A program made the translations under genes and the position numbers. A stretch of DNA of 64,000 nt from Gordonia aichiensis NBRC 108223 (GTDB lineage Bacteria; Actinomycetota; Actinomycetes; Mycobacteriales; Mycobacteriaceae): NCBI RefSeq assembly GCF_000332975.1, contig NZ_BANR01000022.1:39778-103777 (forward strand). The letters are read 5' to 3'. The notes beneath the pieces are model-generated. The model was not told the DNA's origin and ran no database searches. It was given only the letters and a program-made list of their open reading frames with translations. Below are positions 18,036 through 26,929 of the stretch, in pieces (positions within the stretch are counted from its first letter, which is position 1; each line of letters opens with the position of its first letter).

Positions 18036-18082
18036 ATCCGGTTGCGATCGGTCTCGATCTACGAGGACGATCGCAACCGGAT
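18036..18082. terminator. Hairpin between convergent genes
   Basis: A perfect 15-bp stem (ATCCGGTTGCGATCG and complement) with a 17-nt loop lies between the stops of the secreted-protein and dehydrogenase genes. There is no T-run on either side, so termination efficiency is uncertain. Confidence 0.6.
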
Positions 18083-18090
18083 TCGCCGCA

Positions 18091-19467
18091 CTACTTCTCG
18101 GACGTGCGGCGAAGCCGGGTATTGACGAATTCGCCCATCCCCCACCGACCAAGCTCGCGACCATAGCCGGATCGCTTGACCCCGCCGAAGGGCAGTCCGG
18201 GCAGCGTCGTGCCGTGCTCGTTGATGTAGGCCATACCGACGTCGAGTCGGTCGGCAACCTGCTGCGCCTTCTCGATGTCGGTACTCCACACCGATCCGCT
18301 GAGCCCGAACTGGACGTCGTTGGCCACGCGGACAGCGTCATCGATCGAGCTGGCCTTGTAGACCATCGCCACCGGGCCGAAGATCTCCTCCGAGTACGCA
18401 TCGGCCTCGGGAGTGATGTCGGTCAGAACTGCTGGCTCGAGGAAGGCACCGCTGTCGCCGATCGGTGTGCCACCGGTGTGCAGTGTCGCTCCCTGTTGTA
18501 CAGCCTTGTCGATCTGCTCGGCGACGGTGTCCCGCGCGCTTTCCGACGACAGCGGTCCGACCTGTGTCGCCGGGTCTGTCGGATCTCCGACCTTCGCAGA
18601 CTTGAAGGCCTCGACGAGACCGGCCACGAAGTCGTCATAGAGGTCGTCGAGCACGATGAACCTCTTCGGCGAGTTACAGGCCTGACCCGTGTTGGACAGA
18701 CGAGCCCGTGACGCGACCTTGACCGTGCGGGCCATGTCGTCGGTATCGAGCACGACGAAGGGGTCGGACCCACCGAGTTCGAGCACCGACTTCTTGAGGT
18801 TCTTGGCGGCCTCTGCGCCTACCGCGGCACCCGCCGCCTCACTACCGGTCAGCGATACACCGCGAATAGCAGTGTTCTCCAACAGTTTCGCCACCTGGTC
18901 GCTGTTGATGTACGCGTTGATGTAGACGTCCTCGCCCACGCCCGCCTCGTGCAGGACGTCCGCCATCAGCGCCGACGACGCCGCACAGATCGAGGCGTGC
19001 TTGAGGATGATGGTGTTGCCCAGCATCAGGTTCGGGGCCACGAAACGTGCCACCTGGTAGTAGGGGTAGTTCCAGGGCATCACTCCGACCAGCGGCCCGA
19101 TGGGGCGGCGTTGGATGAGCGATTCGGCTGCGCCCTGGGGATCGATCTTCTCGTCTACGAGTAGGTCGGGCCCGTGGTCGGCGTACCAGCGATAGATGCT
19201 GGCGGCCAATTGCACCTCGCCGACAGCCTGTTTGGTCACCTTGCCCATTTCGGTGGTGATCGCCGCGGCCAGCTCGTCGGCCCGCTTCTCGTAGAGATCC
19301 GCAGTGCGCGAGAGCATCTCGGCGCGCGCAGCCGGCGAGGTGTCCCGCCATTGCGTGTACGCGTCGAGCGATCGCTTGGCGAGCGCGTCGAGTTGGTCGT
19401 CGGGAAGAGTCGGGAATTCGCGTTCGGTGACGCCGGTCGCAGGATTTGTAGTCACATAGCTGCTCAT
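18091..19467 (-). CDS. gabD1: NAD(P)-dependent succinate-semialdehyde/aldehyde dehydrogenase
   Basis: The protein has 458 residues of the ALDH superfamily. PWNYPYYQV (131-139) and the LTGSEAAG loop bind the cofactor. The general base Glu230 lies in LELGGSDPF and the catalytic Cys264 in NTGQACNSPKR. EEIFGPV and the C-terminal LPFGGVKRSGYGRELG complete the family pattern. The closest resemblance is to the short GabD1-type succinate-semialdehyde dehydrogenases, which feed gamma-aminobutyrate or 2-oxoglutarate-derived semialdehyde into succinate. Other aldehydes are possible. TAGCGT (19474-19479) ends 6 nt before the ATG, so the mRNA is probably leaderless. Confidence 0.88.
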   Translation of the reverse strand: MSSYVTTNPATGVTEREFPTLPDDQLDALAKRSLDAYTQWRDTSPAARAEMLSRTADLYEKRADELAAAITTEMGKVTKQAVGEVQLAASIYRWYADHGPDLLVDEKIDPQGAAESLIQRRPIGPLVGVMPWNYPYYQVARFVAPNLMLGNTIILKHASICAASSALMADVLHEAGVGEDVYINAYINSDQVAKLLENTAIRGVSLTGSEAAGAAVGAEAAKNLKKSVLELGGSDPFVVLDTDDMARTVKVASRARLSNTGQACNSPKRFIVLDDLYDDFVAGLVEAFKSAKVGDPTDPATQVGPLSSESARDTVAEQIDKAVQQGATLHTGGTPIGDSGAFLEPAVLTDITPEADAYSEEIFGPVAMVYKASSIDDAVRVANDVQFGLSGSVWSTDIEKAQQVADRLDVGMAYINEHGTTLPGLPFGGVKRSGYGRELGRWGMGEFVNTRLRRTSEK

Positions 19468-19582
19468 ATCCCGACGCTACGGACGCGATCACACCAGCTG
19501 TGCCCGAAATGTCCATCTTGATCCGATCGCAACCCGTTGCGGCCACATCGAACCCATGTGCACCACGAGTAACGTGTGCCGG

Positions 19583-20890
19583 GTGTCCGCACACGTCCTC
19601 GGCAGGATTCACGCCGCGCTCGCCACGGCAGGCTCGCGCCAAGCAGTGATCGTCACCGCCGGATCGTCGACGACCTCCGGCCACGGCCTCGACGACCAGT
19701 CACACAGCTGGGTGCAGCGGTGGGCCCGAACGGTGCAGGCCGCGTATCCGCGTCTGGACGGCCGACCGTCGCAAGGTCGCGTCACCCTCGCGGGTTCGTC
19801 GATGATGTCAACCGCCGTGCCCGGCGTCGTGGTGGTCAATGCCGGTGTCTCGGGTACGACGTCGGCGAATTACCTCAATGACACGAGTCGGGCGGCGATC
19901 GCGTCGTTGCGGCCGATCCTCATGACGCACATGGTCGGTTCCAATGATTTCGGGGACGGTGTCGATCCCGCGATCTACGAGCGCAACATTCGTGCGAATC
20001 TCATGTACTTCGCTGACGCGTCGCCGGCGATGGTGCACGTTCTGGTGCACTCCTACCACCGCATGGATACCGCCGACGGGACGATCTCGTGGACCGATTA
20101 TCGAGATCGGTTGCGCGCCGTCGCATCGGACGCTCCCGACGCAGTGCTGCTGATCGACGCATCGGAACCGTTCAGCGCGGCGGGCCTGCCCGAGGCGGAT
20201 CCGTTACACCTCATCGCCTCCGACGCAGTCCACATGACAGTGGCGGGACACGATCTGTTGGCGTCGACGATCACTGCGGCGCTGCGCATTCCGCTGCCCG
20301 CCCCGATTCGCGCCGATGGACGTCGACGCGTGTGGTGCTCCGACATCTTCGCCCACTGCGGCGAGGTGGTGGGCGCACCATCGGACTCAGCGTGGGGTGG
20401 CAACTCGGTTATCTGGTCGGGCGAACCCGGAGAGTATGTGGTGGCCGACGGCGCGCTCCGCAACACCGGGAGCCGACGTGGTGTTGTCGGAATCGAGATG
20501 CCGGTGCCGGACTACGAACTCACCGCCCGCCTCGCAGAACTCCCCACCGGCGAGCCGCGGCAATGGTTCCTCGATGTACGACGACAATCGCTGCAGACCG
20601 CCACAGCACCCGACGCGATTCGGTGCAGCGTCGCGCCGGACGGAATGCTGAGCCTCCTCCTGCGCGTCGACGACCGCCTGATCGACCTCGCCGAACCACA
20701 CACGATCACACGCCCCGGCGACCTCCTCACCCTCGGCGTCCACGGCGACGACGTCTGGCTCATGCGGAACGGAATCGTGGTCCACGTGGCGCGCGTCGAG
20801 AGCGTCGCACAACCGGGCGCCGCCGCGGTCGCCAACGGCGTAGGCGCGCGCGGCGCGATATCGGAGTTCGTCGTCGACACGATTCTCTGA
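19583..20890 (+). CDS. SGNH/GDSL-type hydrolase with C-terminal extra domain
   Basis: The catalytic half shows the SGNH blocks: TAGSSTTSG (Ser in block I), NAGVSGTTSANY (Gly block), VGSNDFG (Asn block) and DAVHMTVAGHDLL (Asp-x-x-His). The enzyme is therefore an esterase, lipase or carbohydrate deacetylase. The ~200-residue C-terminal half is a predicted beta-rich region of unknown family. No signal peptide is visible. The open frame begins at an ATG nine codons earlier, but TAACGT (19570-19575) ends 7 nt before this GTG, so a leaderless GTG start is preferred. It precedes the GH92 gene by about 108 nt, suggesting that both act on glycans. Confidence 0.8.
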   Translation: MSAHVLGRIHAALATAGSRQAVIVTAGSSTTSGHGLDDQSHSWVQRWARTVQAAYPRLDGRPSQGRVTLAGSSMMSTAVPGVVVVNAGVSGTTSANYLNDTSRAAIASLRPILMTHMVGSNDFGDGVDPAIYERNIRANLMYFADASPAMVHVLVHSYHRMDTADGTISWTDYRDRLRAVASDAPDAVLLIDASEPFSAAGLPEADPLHLIASDAVHMTVAGHDLLASTITAALRIPLPAPIRADGRRRVWCSDIFAHCGEVVGAPSDSAWGGNSVIWSGEPGEYVVADGALRNTGSRRGVVGIEMPVPDYELTARLAELPTGEPRQWFLDVRRQSLQTATAPDAIRCSVAPDGMLSLLLRVDDRLIDLAEPHTITRPGDLLTLGVHGDDVWLMRNGIVVHVARVESVAQPGAAAVANGVGARGAISEFVVDTIL

Positions 20891-20998
20891 ACGCCACGAT
20901 CCCTGAAGGTCGCGAGCATCGGATATCGCTCCGGCTCCGCACATCGTCACGCACCCGTTCGGACCTGCTGACGGGCATCGCTCGCTAAGGTGGCGATC

Positions 20999-23900
20999 GT
21001 GCAGGCATCTCGGCGCGGGGACAGACCAGACGGCACGCTGCGTCGCGGGCCCGGCCCCGCCCACCCGGTCAACTCCAAGCCACTCGCTGGTCTGACGTCG
21101 CTGCAACCGTGGGTGTACGCCTTCACGGCGGAGGCCGATCGTGAATTGGTCTTCGACGTCGGCGACTGCGACCTCGTCGGGCTCGTCATCGACGGCGAGC
21201 AGGAACTCGTCTATGCGCTGCATCCCGTGTTCGACGCCGACGAGCCAGACGTGCGGGACTCCTATGCGGGGACCGCCGTCGCACTCGACCTCGAATTCGA
21301 CGACGGGAGCACGCTGTCCGATCAGCGTCTGCGCGACCAACACGGCGTCATCGTGGATCCAGCGGCGCAGTACGATTCGCGCACCGTCTCCGTCGACCAG
21401 TGGACTCTGAAACGAATCCGGTTGTCTGCCTTCGCCGATCGTCGCATCACGCGGGTGCTGCTACGGATCACGGCGCCCGTACGAGCCGACGGGACTCGTA
21501 CACGACGACGCATGCACGGATTCCTCGACGACGTGGGGTTACGCCGCGCCGAACCCGAGTCACTCGAGCGCATTCATCGTGTACGCACGACCCGCGGAAC
21601 GCACTCGAGTGACCGCTTCTCCCGCGGAAACTGCGCGCCGTTGGTGGCCTCACCGCACGGATCGGTGTTCGGCTTGCCGATGACCGACGGAGGGAACCGG
21701 GGATGGCCGTACTCGTACCACGAGGCCAACGACACCGAGAACCGTTCGCGGCTACAGTCTTTCGCGACATCCCACATTCCCAGTCCCTGGATGGGCGACC
21801 GCGGCGTGCTGCAGTTCTTCCCTGCGGTGCGTCGCCGTCCACCGCTCGACCGCGACGCCCGTGCGCTTCGGTTCTCACACGAGGACGAGGCCGACCGACC
21901 CGATCGCTACGCCGTTCCCCTCGGCGGAGGCGCCGATCACGGTGGTATCGACGCCGAGCTGACTGCGGGCTTGTGGTCCGTGTGGCTTCGGATGCGATTT
22001 CCCACCGATTCCGGGTCCCTCATCTTCGACCAGTTCGACAATGCCGGCGCGCTGGTCCTGGACAAGGCGACCGACGGGCTTGTCACCGGATTCGTAGACG
22101 GACCTGGCGGATTGGTCACCGTCCCCCGCATGTACTTCTCAGCACGAATCGACGTACCGGTGACCTCGCTCGCCCATGCCGATTCGACGCACGAACGTAG
22201 CGCGGTCCTCGGTTCGATAGACCTTGACGTGTCCAACAACCGGCGCGCCGTTCTCGCCGTGGGAACGTCGTTTATCAGTATCGAGCAGGCGCACCGCAAC
22301 CTCGACTACGACATGTGGCTCGCGCGAGGCGGTTTCGACGAGATCTGGGCGACCAGCCGAACCGCGTGGAACGATATCCTCGGCCGGCTCGACGTCGAAG
22401 GTGCCACCGCCGACCAACTGACCACCCTGTATTCGTGTCTGCACCGCGTGCACCTGTACCCGAACATCGCACACGAGAACGTCGGCACCCCACACAGTCC
22501 GCGCATGGCGTACGCCGATCCCTTCTGCTCAGCACCAGTCGACGGTCCCACTCACACCGCACGACCCGTCGTCGAGGGCACGCTGACGACGACTGACGGA
22601 TTCTGGGACTCGTACCGGGCGAGTTGGCCGCTGCGCACACTCGTGTGGCCGACGTCGACCGCGGAACTCGTCGACGGCTTCGTCGAGCACTACCGACGCA
22701 GCGGCTGGACGAGTCGCTGGTCGGCTCCAGGCCCTGCCGACATCATGACCGGCACCAGTAGTGACGCCGTTTTCGCCGACGCTGCGCTGGCAGGTCTGGA
22801 CTTCGACCTCGAATCCGCATACGACGCATGCCTTCGGAACGCAACCACACCCTCGGACGACCCGCGCGTGGGACGAAAGGGCTTGCAGCGTTCACTGTTT
22901 CGAGGGTTCACCGACACCGAGACCTTCGAGGGCATGAGCTGGACCGTCGACGCCGCCATCAACGACGCGGCCATCGCGGTGTTCTCGCGCGTGCTCGCCG
23001 ACCGGTTTCCGACGCACCGTCGGATCGACGAATTCCGAGCCAACGCGACGTGGTTCACCGCTCGAGCCACGAACTACGCCAGCGTGTTCGATGCGCAGAC
23101 CGGCTTCTTCCGTGGCCGCGATCGATCCGGCGGGTTCCGACCCATCGACACCTTCGATCCCCGCAACTGGGGACTCGACTACACCGAAACCAACGCGTGG
23201 GGAACATGTGTCACCGCACCACAAGACGGTGAGGGCATAGCTGCGCTGCACGGCGGGCGCGACGCCCTGTGCCGACGGCTCGACGAGTTCCGCGCGCTGC
23301 AGGAGACCGGACGCGACGACGTCCGCGGCTCGTACCCCGTTGTCATCCACGAGATGCGGGAGGCCCGCGACACGCGTATGGGCATGCTCGCACTGTCCAA
23401 CCAACCGGCCCACCACATTCCGTTCATGTACGCATTCGCGTCAACACCCGGCAACCTCGCCCATGCCAGAACCCAGGAGATGGTGCGCGAGGCGACGCAG
23501 CGACTGTTCCTCGGCTCCGAGATCGGACAGGGCTACCCGGGCGACGAGGACAACGGCGAGATGTCGGCGTGGTACCTGTTCGCTGCCACCGGCCTGTACC
23601 CGCTGACCATCGGTTCCGGAGAGTTCGTGATCACCGCACCGACGTTCCCGTCGATAAGCTGGACGCTCGACGACGGCGCCGTCGTCCGCGTCGAAGCGCC
23701 CGCGGCGTCGGCGACCAATCGCTACATCGAGTCGGTGACCATCGACGGCGAGCCGTGGCAGCAGATCACGGTCCCCCGCGAGCGATTACGTCACGGTGCG
23801 CTGATTCGCGTCGCACTCGGACCAGAACCGACCCCCTGGGCCGCCGGCTCGGTACCACCATCACTGACCCCGCCCGGCGCGATGCCCCGACCGCCGCGAG

Positions 23901-24304
23901 ATCTGACCTTTCCCGAGGACGCAGCCCGCTGTTCCCGCGGACCGAGCGACGCGGGCAACGCCTTCGACGACGACTCGTCGACGCCCCCGTTGACGTTGAC
24001 GGCCGGGCAGGCGGTCGGCTGGGCGTTCGACGTCCCGACACTCGTCGACAACTACACGGTCACCCCACGGTCTGCGGGGACGGCGGCATGGACGGTCGAG
24101 ACGCTCGATGCGAGCGACACGTGGATCGTCGTCGACGGACGAACGGCCACGTTCCGTTGGGACAGACAGACCCGGATCTTCACGCTGCCGGTGCCGACCA
24201 CGACCTCTGAGATCCGACTACGAGCCACCCACGACGTCGAGGTGTCGCAGCTGGAGTTCTTCCGGCTGAGCACCGAAGATGATGGTGCGCGAGGGGGGAC
24301 TTGA
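20999..24304 (+). CDS. Glycoside hydrolase family 92 (alpha-mannosidase-like)
   Basis: This protein has about 1101 residues. An N-terminal beta-sandwich (20-200) precedes a GH92-type domain that starts near LVASPHGSVFGLPMTDG and includes YSCLHRVHLYPN, GTSSDAVFADAA and GYPGDEDNGEMSAWYLFAATGLYPL. GH92 enzymes are calcium-dependent exo-alpha-mannosidases whose acidic catalytic residues lie in the last motif. The C-terminal ~100 residues resemble a discoidin/CBM32-like sandwich. No signal peptide is present, so it is either cytoplasmic or exported otherwise. TAAGGT ends 7 nt before this GTG, favouring it over the GTG three codons upstream. Its last seven codons and stop lie inside the left attachment repeat, antisense to tRNA-Leu sequence. 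Confidence 0.85.
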   Translation: MQASRRGDRPDGTLRRGPGPAHPVNSKPLAGLTSLQPWVYAFTAEADRELVFDVGDCDLVGLVIDGEQELVYALHPVFDADEPDVRDSYAGTAVALDLEFDDGSTLSDQRLRDQHGVIVDPAAQYDSRTVSVDQWTLKRIRLSAFADRRITRVLLRITAPVRADGTRTRRRMHGFLDDVGLRRAEPESLERIHRVRTTRGTHSSDRFSRGNCAPLVASPHGSVFGLPMTDGGNRGWPYSYHEANDTENRSRLQSFATSHIPSPWMGDRGVLQFFPAVRRRPPLDRDARALRFSHEDEADRPDRYAVPLGGGADHGGIDAELTAGLWSVWLRMRFPTDSGSLIFDQFDNAGALVLDKATDGLVTGFVDGPGGLVTVPRMYFSARIDVPVTSLAHADSTHERSAVLGSIDLDVSNNRRAVLAVGTSFISIEQAHRNLDYDMWLARGGFDEIWATSRTAWNDILGRLDVEGATADQLTTLYSCLHRVHLYPNIAHENVGTPHSPRMAYADPFCSAPVDGPTHTARPVVEGTLTTTDGFWDSYRASWPLRTLVWPTSTAELVDGFVEHYRRSGWTSRWSAPGPADIMTGTSSDAVFADAALAGLDFDLESAYDACLRNATTPSDDPRVGRKGLQRSLFRGFTDTETFEGMSWTVDAAINDAAIAVFSRVLADRFPTHRRIDEFRANATWFTARATNYASVFDAQTGFFRGRDRSGGFRPIDTFDPRNWGLDYTETNAWGTCVTAPQDGEGIAALHGGRDALCRRLDEFRALQETGRDDVRGSYPVVIHEMREARDTRMGMLALSNQPAHHIPFMYAFASTPGNLAHARTQEMVREATQRLFLGSEIGQGYPGDEDNGEMSAWYLFAATGLYPLTIGSGEFVITAPTFPSISWTLDDGAVVRVEAPAASATNRYIESVTIDGEPWQQITVPRERLRHGALIRVALGPEPTPWAAGSVPPSLTPPGAMPRPPRDLTFPEDAARCSRGPSDAGNAFDDDSSTPPLTLTAGQAVGWAFDVPTLVDNYTVTPRSAGTAAWTVETLDASDTWIVVDGRTATFRWDRQTRIFTLPVPTTTSEIRLRATHDVEVSQLEFFRLSTEDDGARGGT

Positions 24305-24337
24305 ACCCCCACGTCCTAGGACACTGGAACCTAAATC
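24283..24337. repeat. Left attachment repeat (displaced 3' end of tRNA-Leu)
   Basis: These 55 bp are identical to 26785-26839. They cover the tRNA 3' half on the minus strand from the CCA end to the anticodon stem. The upstream part of the tRNA is missing here, so this copy is not a functional tRNA gene but an att site left by integration. Confidence 0.93.
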
Positions 24338-24525
24338 GAGTACATGGCCCCTGTTGCGTCTTGTGCGCACATCTGACTTGCATGTTCTCTAACAGAGCGG
24401 AAGGCTGTCGGCACGAGTTCTGTCAACTACGTGGCAACGTGCCAACAATCGAATGCAAGCTACAAACGTGACAGCTACGTCGCCTGTTGGCATCGCCTGT
24501 CGGAGTCGTACGCGATACTGCTCAC

Positions 24526-26478
24526 GTGAACCGCTTCCACATCGATGCTCAAGACGACTATGTAATCCGGATCGCTCACCGTGACGATCCTGTACGCGCC
24601 GTCGTTGAACTTGTCTGGAACAGCCTCGATGCCGAGGCTCACAAAGTAAGCATCGACGTTGAACCCGATGGACTAGACGGCATCGCTCGGGTGACTATCA
24701 CTGACGACGGCCATGGAGTGATGCCAGAAGAAGTGAAGTCAAGCTTCGGGCATCTGGGGGGCTCGTGGAAGCAGACGGCAAAAAAGTCGCCCAACATCAA
24801 CCGACAGCTGAATGGCCGCAATGGCCAAGGGCGTATTCGCGGCTTCGCATTGGGTGATCTGATCAAGTGGACGACAACTGCTCGCAATACACCTGGCGAG
24901 TTGAAGCGCAGCGTCATCAGCGGATCGGTGAACGATCCAACGAACTTCGAGAGCGACACGCAGCCGACGCTCCCTGGTGATACCGCCGGAACAGTCTTCG
25001 AGGCGATCAACCCACCGAAGTACATCACTCGCATTGAAGCCAAGAGCGCAGTAGGCCGACTGACTACAACCTTCTCAGTCTTCTTGACTGAGAACCCGGA
25101 TGTGAAAATTCTGTTCAAGGGCGATGAGCTCGATCCTACAGCGGCCGAACGGCACCGCTTTGAGAAGGAACTGGTCGAGTTCAAGAACGACAAGAACCAG
25201 ATCCCCAAGCTCCGGATCATTGAATGGCACGAAGCAGCCGAACGCGCTATCCATCTGTGCGACACAAAGGGAACCATCCGGACTTCGGTACATCCGAACA
25301 TCCACACGCCCGGACTCGAGTACACAGCGTTCATCTTGTGGGATCACTTCAATGACTTGAGCGATGAGGAACTTGCAGCCGCCGAGCTCGATGGTCCAGT
25401 CAGTGACGTTGTCACCGCCGCACGAAAAGAAATCAAGGAGTACTTCAAAGATCGCGACGCTGCCCGTCGTGAGGAACAGGTCAAGTTATGGGTTGATGAC
25501 GGGATCTATCCGTACGACAAAGACCCCGAGGATGAGCTTCAACGCCTTGAACGCGAGACGTTTGACTTCGTCGCTACCACCATCGCCCGCAAACTGCCGA
25601 AGAGCGAAAAGCAACAACGCGGGATGCTCGCGCTCTTAAAGACGACCGTTGCAAACAGCCCGGACGAGACCATGCAGGTGCTCGAGAGCGTCATGGGGCT
25701 ACCGAAGCATGAAGTCAAACGTCTCGCATCGCTACTCGACCGAACACAGATTACCCAGCTCATCGAAGCAAATACGAAGCTCGTGAATCGGCTCGATTTC
25801 CTTCAGGCGCTGAAGCAGATGGTCTTTGATCCCGAGACGAACAAGTCAACACAGGAGCGAACCCAGCTTCACGCCATGCTCGAGAAGAACACTTGGGTCT
25901 TCGGCGAGGAATACGACCTCATGGCAAGTGACCGCAGCCTCGATACGGTTCTCGACCGCTACATGGCACACATCGAAGGTGTAGCGACGAAACCAAAACC
26001 CGTTCGTCGCGCAGATGGCTCAGTCGGACGAGTCGACATGATGCTCGGCCAATCCCGACCTGCAGTAGGACGAAACGACTATTTGGTCGTAGAGCTCAAG
26101 CGCCCCAGCGTGACCATCTCCGCGAAGGAAGTCAACCAGATCAAGTCGTACGCAGATGCCGTAACGAGCGACGCGCAGTTTAAAGGTCGAAAGTCACACT
26201 GGGACTTCGTCCTGGTGTCGACCAAGATTGACCGCCTCACTACGAAAGATATTCAAGACAACCCTCTAGGCTTACTGGCCGATTGGCGCGACCAAGATCC
26301 GCCCGCGCGAATCTGGGTGAAAACCTGGGCGCAGATCATTGACGAGCGGGCTGATCAGCTTCGCTTCTTCAAGGATGCACTGAACCACGATGCGTCACGT
26401 GAACACGCGATTGACTATGTGAACAAGCACTTCGCCGAAGAGACGGTGCCAGACAAGCTTAGAGCTGCTGGCGCATAG
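24526..26478 (+). CDS. GHKL ATPase fused to Shedu-like PD-(D/E)XK nuclease (candidate defence protein)
   Basis: The protein has 650 residues counted from this GTG. A GHKL (Hsp90/MutL/histidine-kinase type) ATPase occupies the N-terminus: N-box ELVWNSLDAEA (28-38), G1 ITDDGHGV (58-65) and G2 GRNGQGRIRGFALG (97-110). Residues ~180-340 look like the transducer domain and a charged helical linker (340-430) follows. The C-terminus matches the DUF4263/Shedu nuclease pattern: WVFGEEY (Glu near 461), RVDMMLG (Asp near 504), VVELKRP (Glu523-x-Lys525) and EVNQIKSYADAV. Inference: ATP-driven sensing or clamping controls DNA cleavage. It is the only intact gene of the tRNA island. A TTG 13 codons upstream is in frame, but GATACT ends 6 nt before this GTG, suggesting a leaderless start. 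No homologue among the neighbours. Confidence 0.85.
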   Translation: MNRFHIDAQDDYVIRIAHRDDPVRAVVELVWNSLDAEAHKVSIDVEPDGLDGIARVTITDDGHGVMPEEVKSSFGHLGGSWKQTAKKSPNINRQLNGRNGQGRIRGFALGDLIKWTTTARNTPGELKRSVISGSVNDPTNFESDTQPTLPGDTAGTVFEAINPPKYITRIEAKSAVGRLTTTFSVFLTENPDVKILFKGDELDPTAAERHRFEKELVEFKNDKNQIPKLRIIEWHEAAERAIHLCDTKGTIRTSVHPNIHTPGLEYTAFILWDHFNDLSDEELAAAELDGPVSDVVTAARKEIKEYFKDRDAARREEQVKLWVDDGIYPYDKDPEDELQRLERETFDFVATTIARKLPKSEKQQRGMLALLKTTVANSPDETMQVLESVMGLPKHEVKRLASLLDRTQITQLIEANTKLVNRLDFLQALKQMVFDPETNKSTQERTQLHAMLEKNTWVFGEEYDLMASDRSLDTVLDRYMAHIEGVATKPKPVRRADGSVGRVDMMLGQSRPAVGRNDYLVVELKRPSVTISAKEVNQIKSYADAVTSDAQFKGRKSHWDFVLVSTKIDRLTTKDIQDNPLGLLADWRDQDPPARIWVKTWAQIIDERADQLRFFKDALNHDASREHAIDYVNKHFAEETVPDKLRAAGA

Positions 26479-26481
26479 CGA

Positions 26482-26685
26482 TCATGGGTTTAGGGGCTGC
26501 TTCTTGAAGATGTTCACCAACCGACTACCGGAATGCTCAGCGCTCTCAATGTCGAGCGGGTTGTACGAGAAGAAGTTGTGCAGGTCGGCGAAGTTGATCA
26601 CCACCACGTCGTCGGCACGGTTCGGCGGCACTTGCACTAACGCCCGGTCGATGAGGTCGCCGTCGCGCTCGATCACCAAGCTTTA
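26482..26685 (-). pseudogene. Remnant of a conjugative DNA-transfer (TraG/VirD4-like) ATPase gene
   Basis: The translation begins SLVIERDGDLIDRALVQVPP and continues NRADDVVVINFADLHNFFSYNPLDIE. This matches the segment after Walker A in type IV secretion coupling/DUF87 ATPases, typically V-I-D-P-H-G-D-L-V, then I-P-x-x-R-x-D-D-V, then G-x-N-P-L-D/E. The frame is cut by TAA on the 5' side, lacks the P-loop, and ends after 66 codons, about one tenth of a full gene. It lies tail-to-tail with the ATPase-nuclease gene, inside the island. It points to descent from an integrative conjugative element. Confidence 0.6.
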
Positions 26686-26784
26686 CGCAGAGTTAGCCGC
26701 GAGTTGTGTCAACTTGTGTCAGATTTCTGGGCAGCGTGATCCTCGAAGTGCCAGGGATAGGGTGCCTCACCCGTGTTGACCAGC

Positions 26785-26869
<85 letters not shown>

Positions 26870-26929
26870 GTGCGCACTCAACAGTACCGGTCGCGCGGCG
26901 ATAGACCCAGGCCAGGTACCGTCGAAGGT

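Noticed and set aside
24283..24337. A second tRNA-Leu gene at the left repeat
   Set aside because: Only the 3' half is present. The 5' acceptor strand and D arm are missing, so it cannot form a tRNA.
24338..26784. An integrase or excisionase gene inside the island
   Set aside because: All six frames were read. Apart from the ATPase-nuclease and the conjugation fragment, no frame shows tyrosine-recombinase (R...HxxR...Y), serine-recombinase or small winged-helix features.
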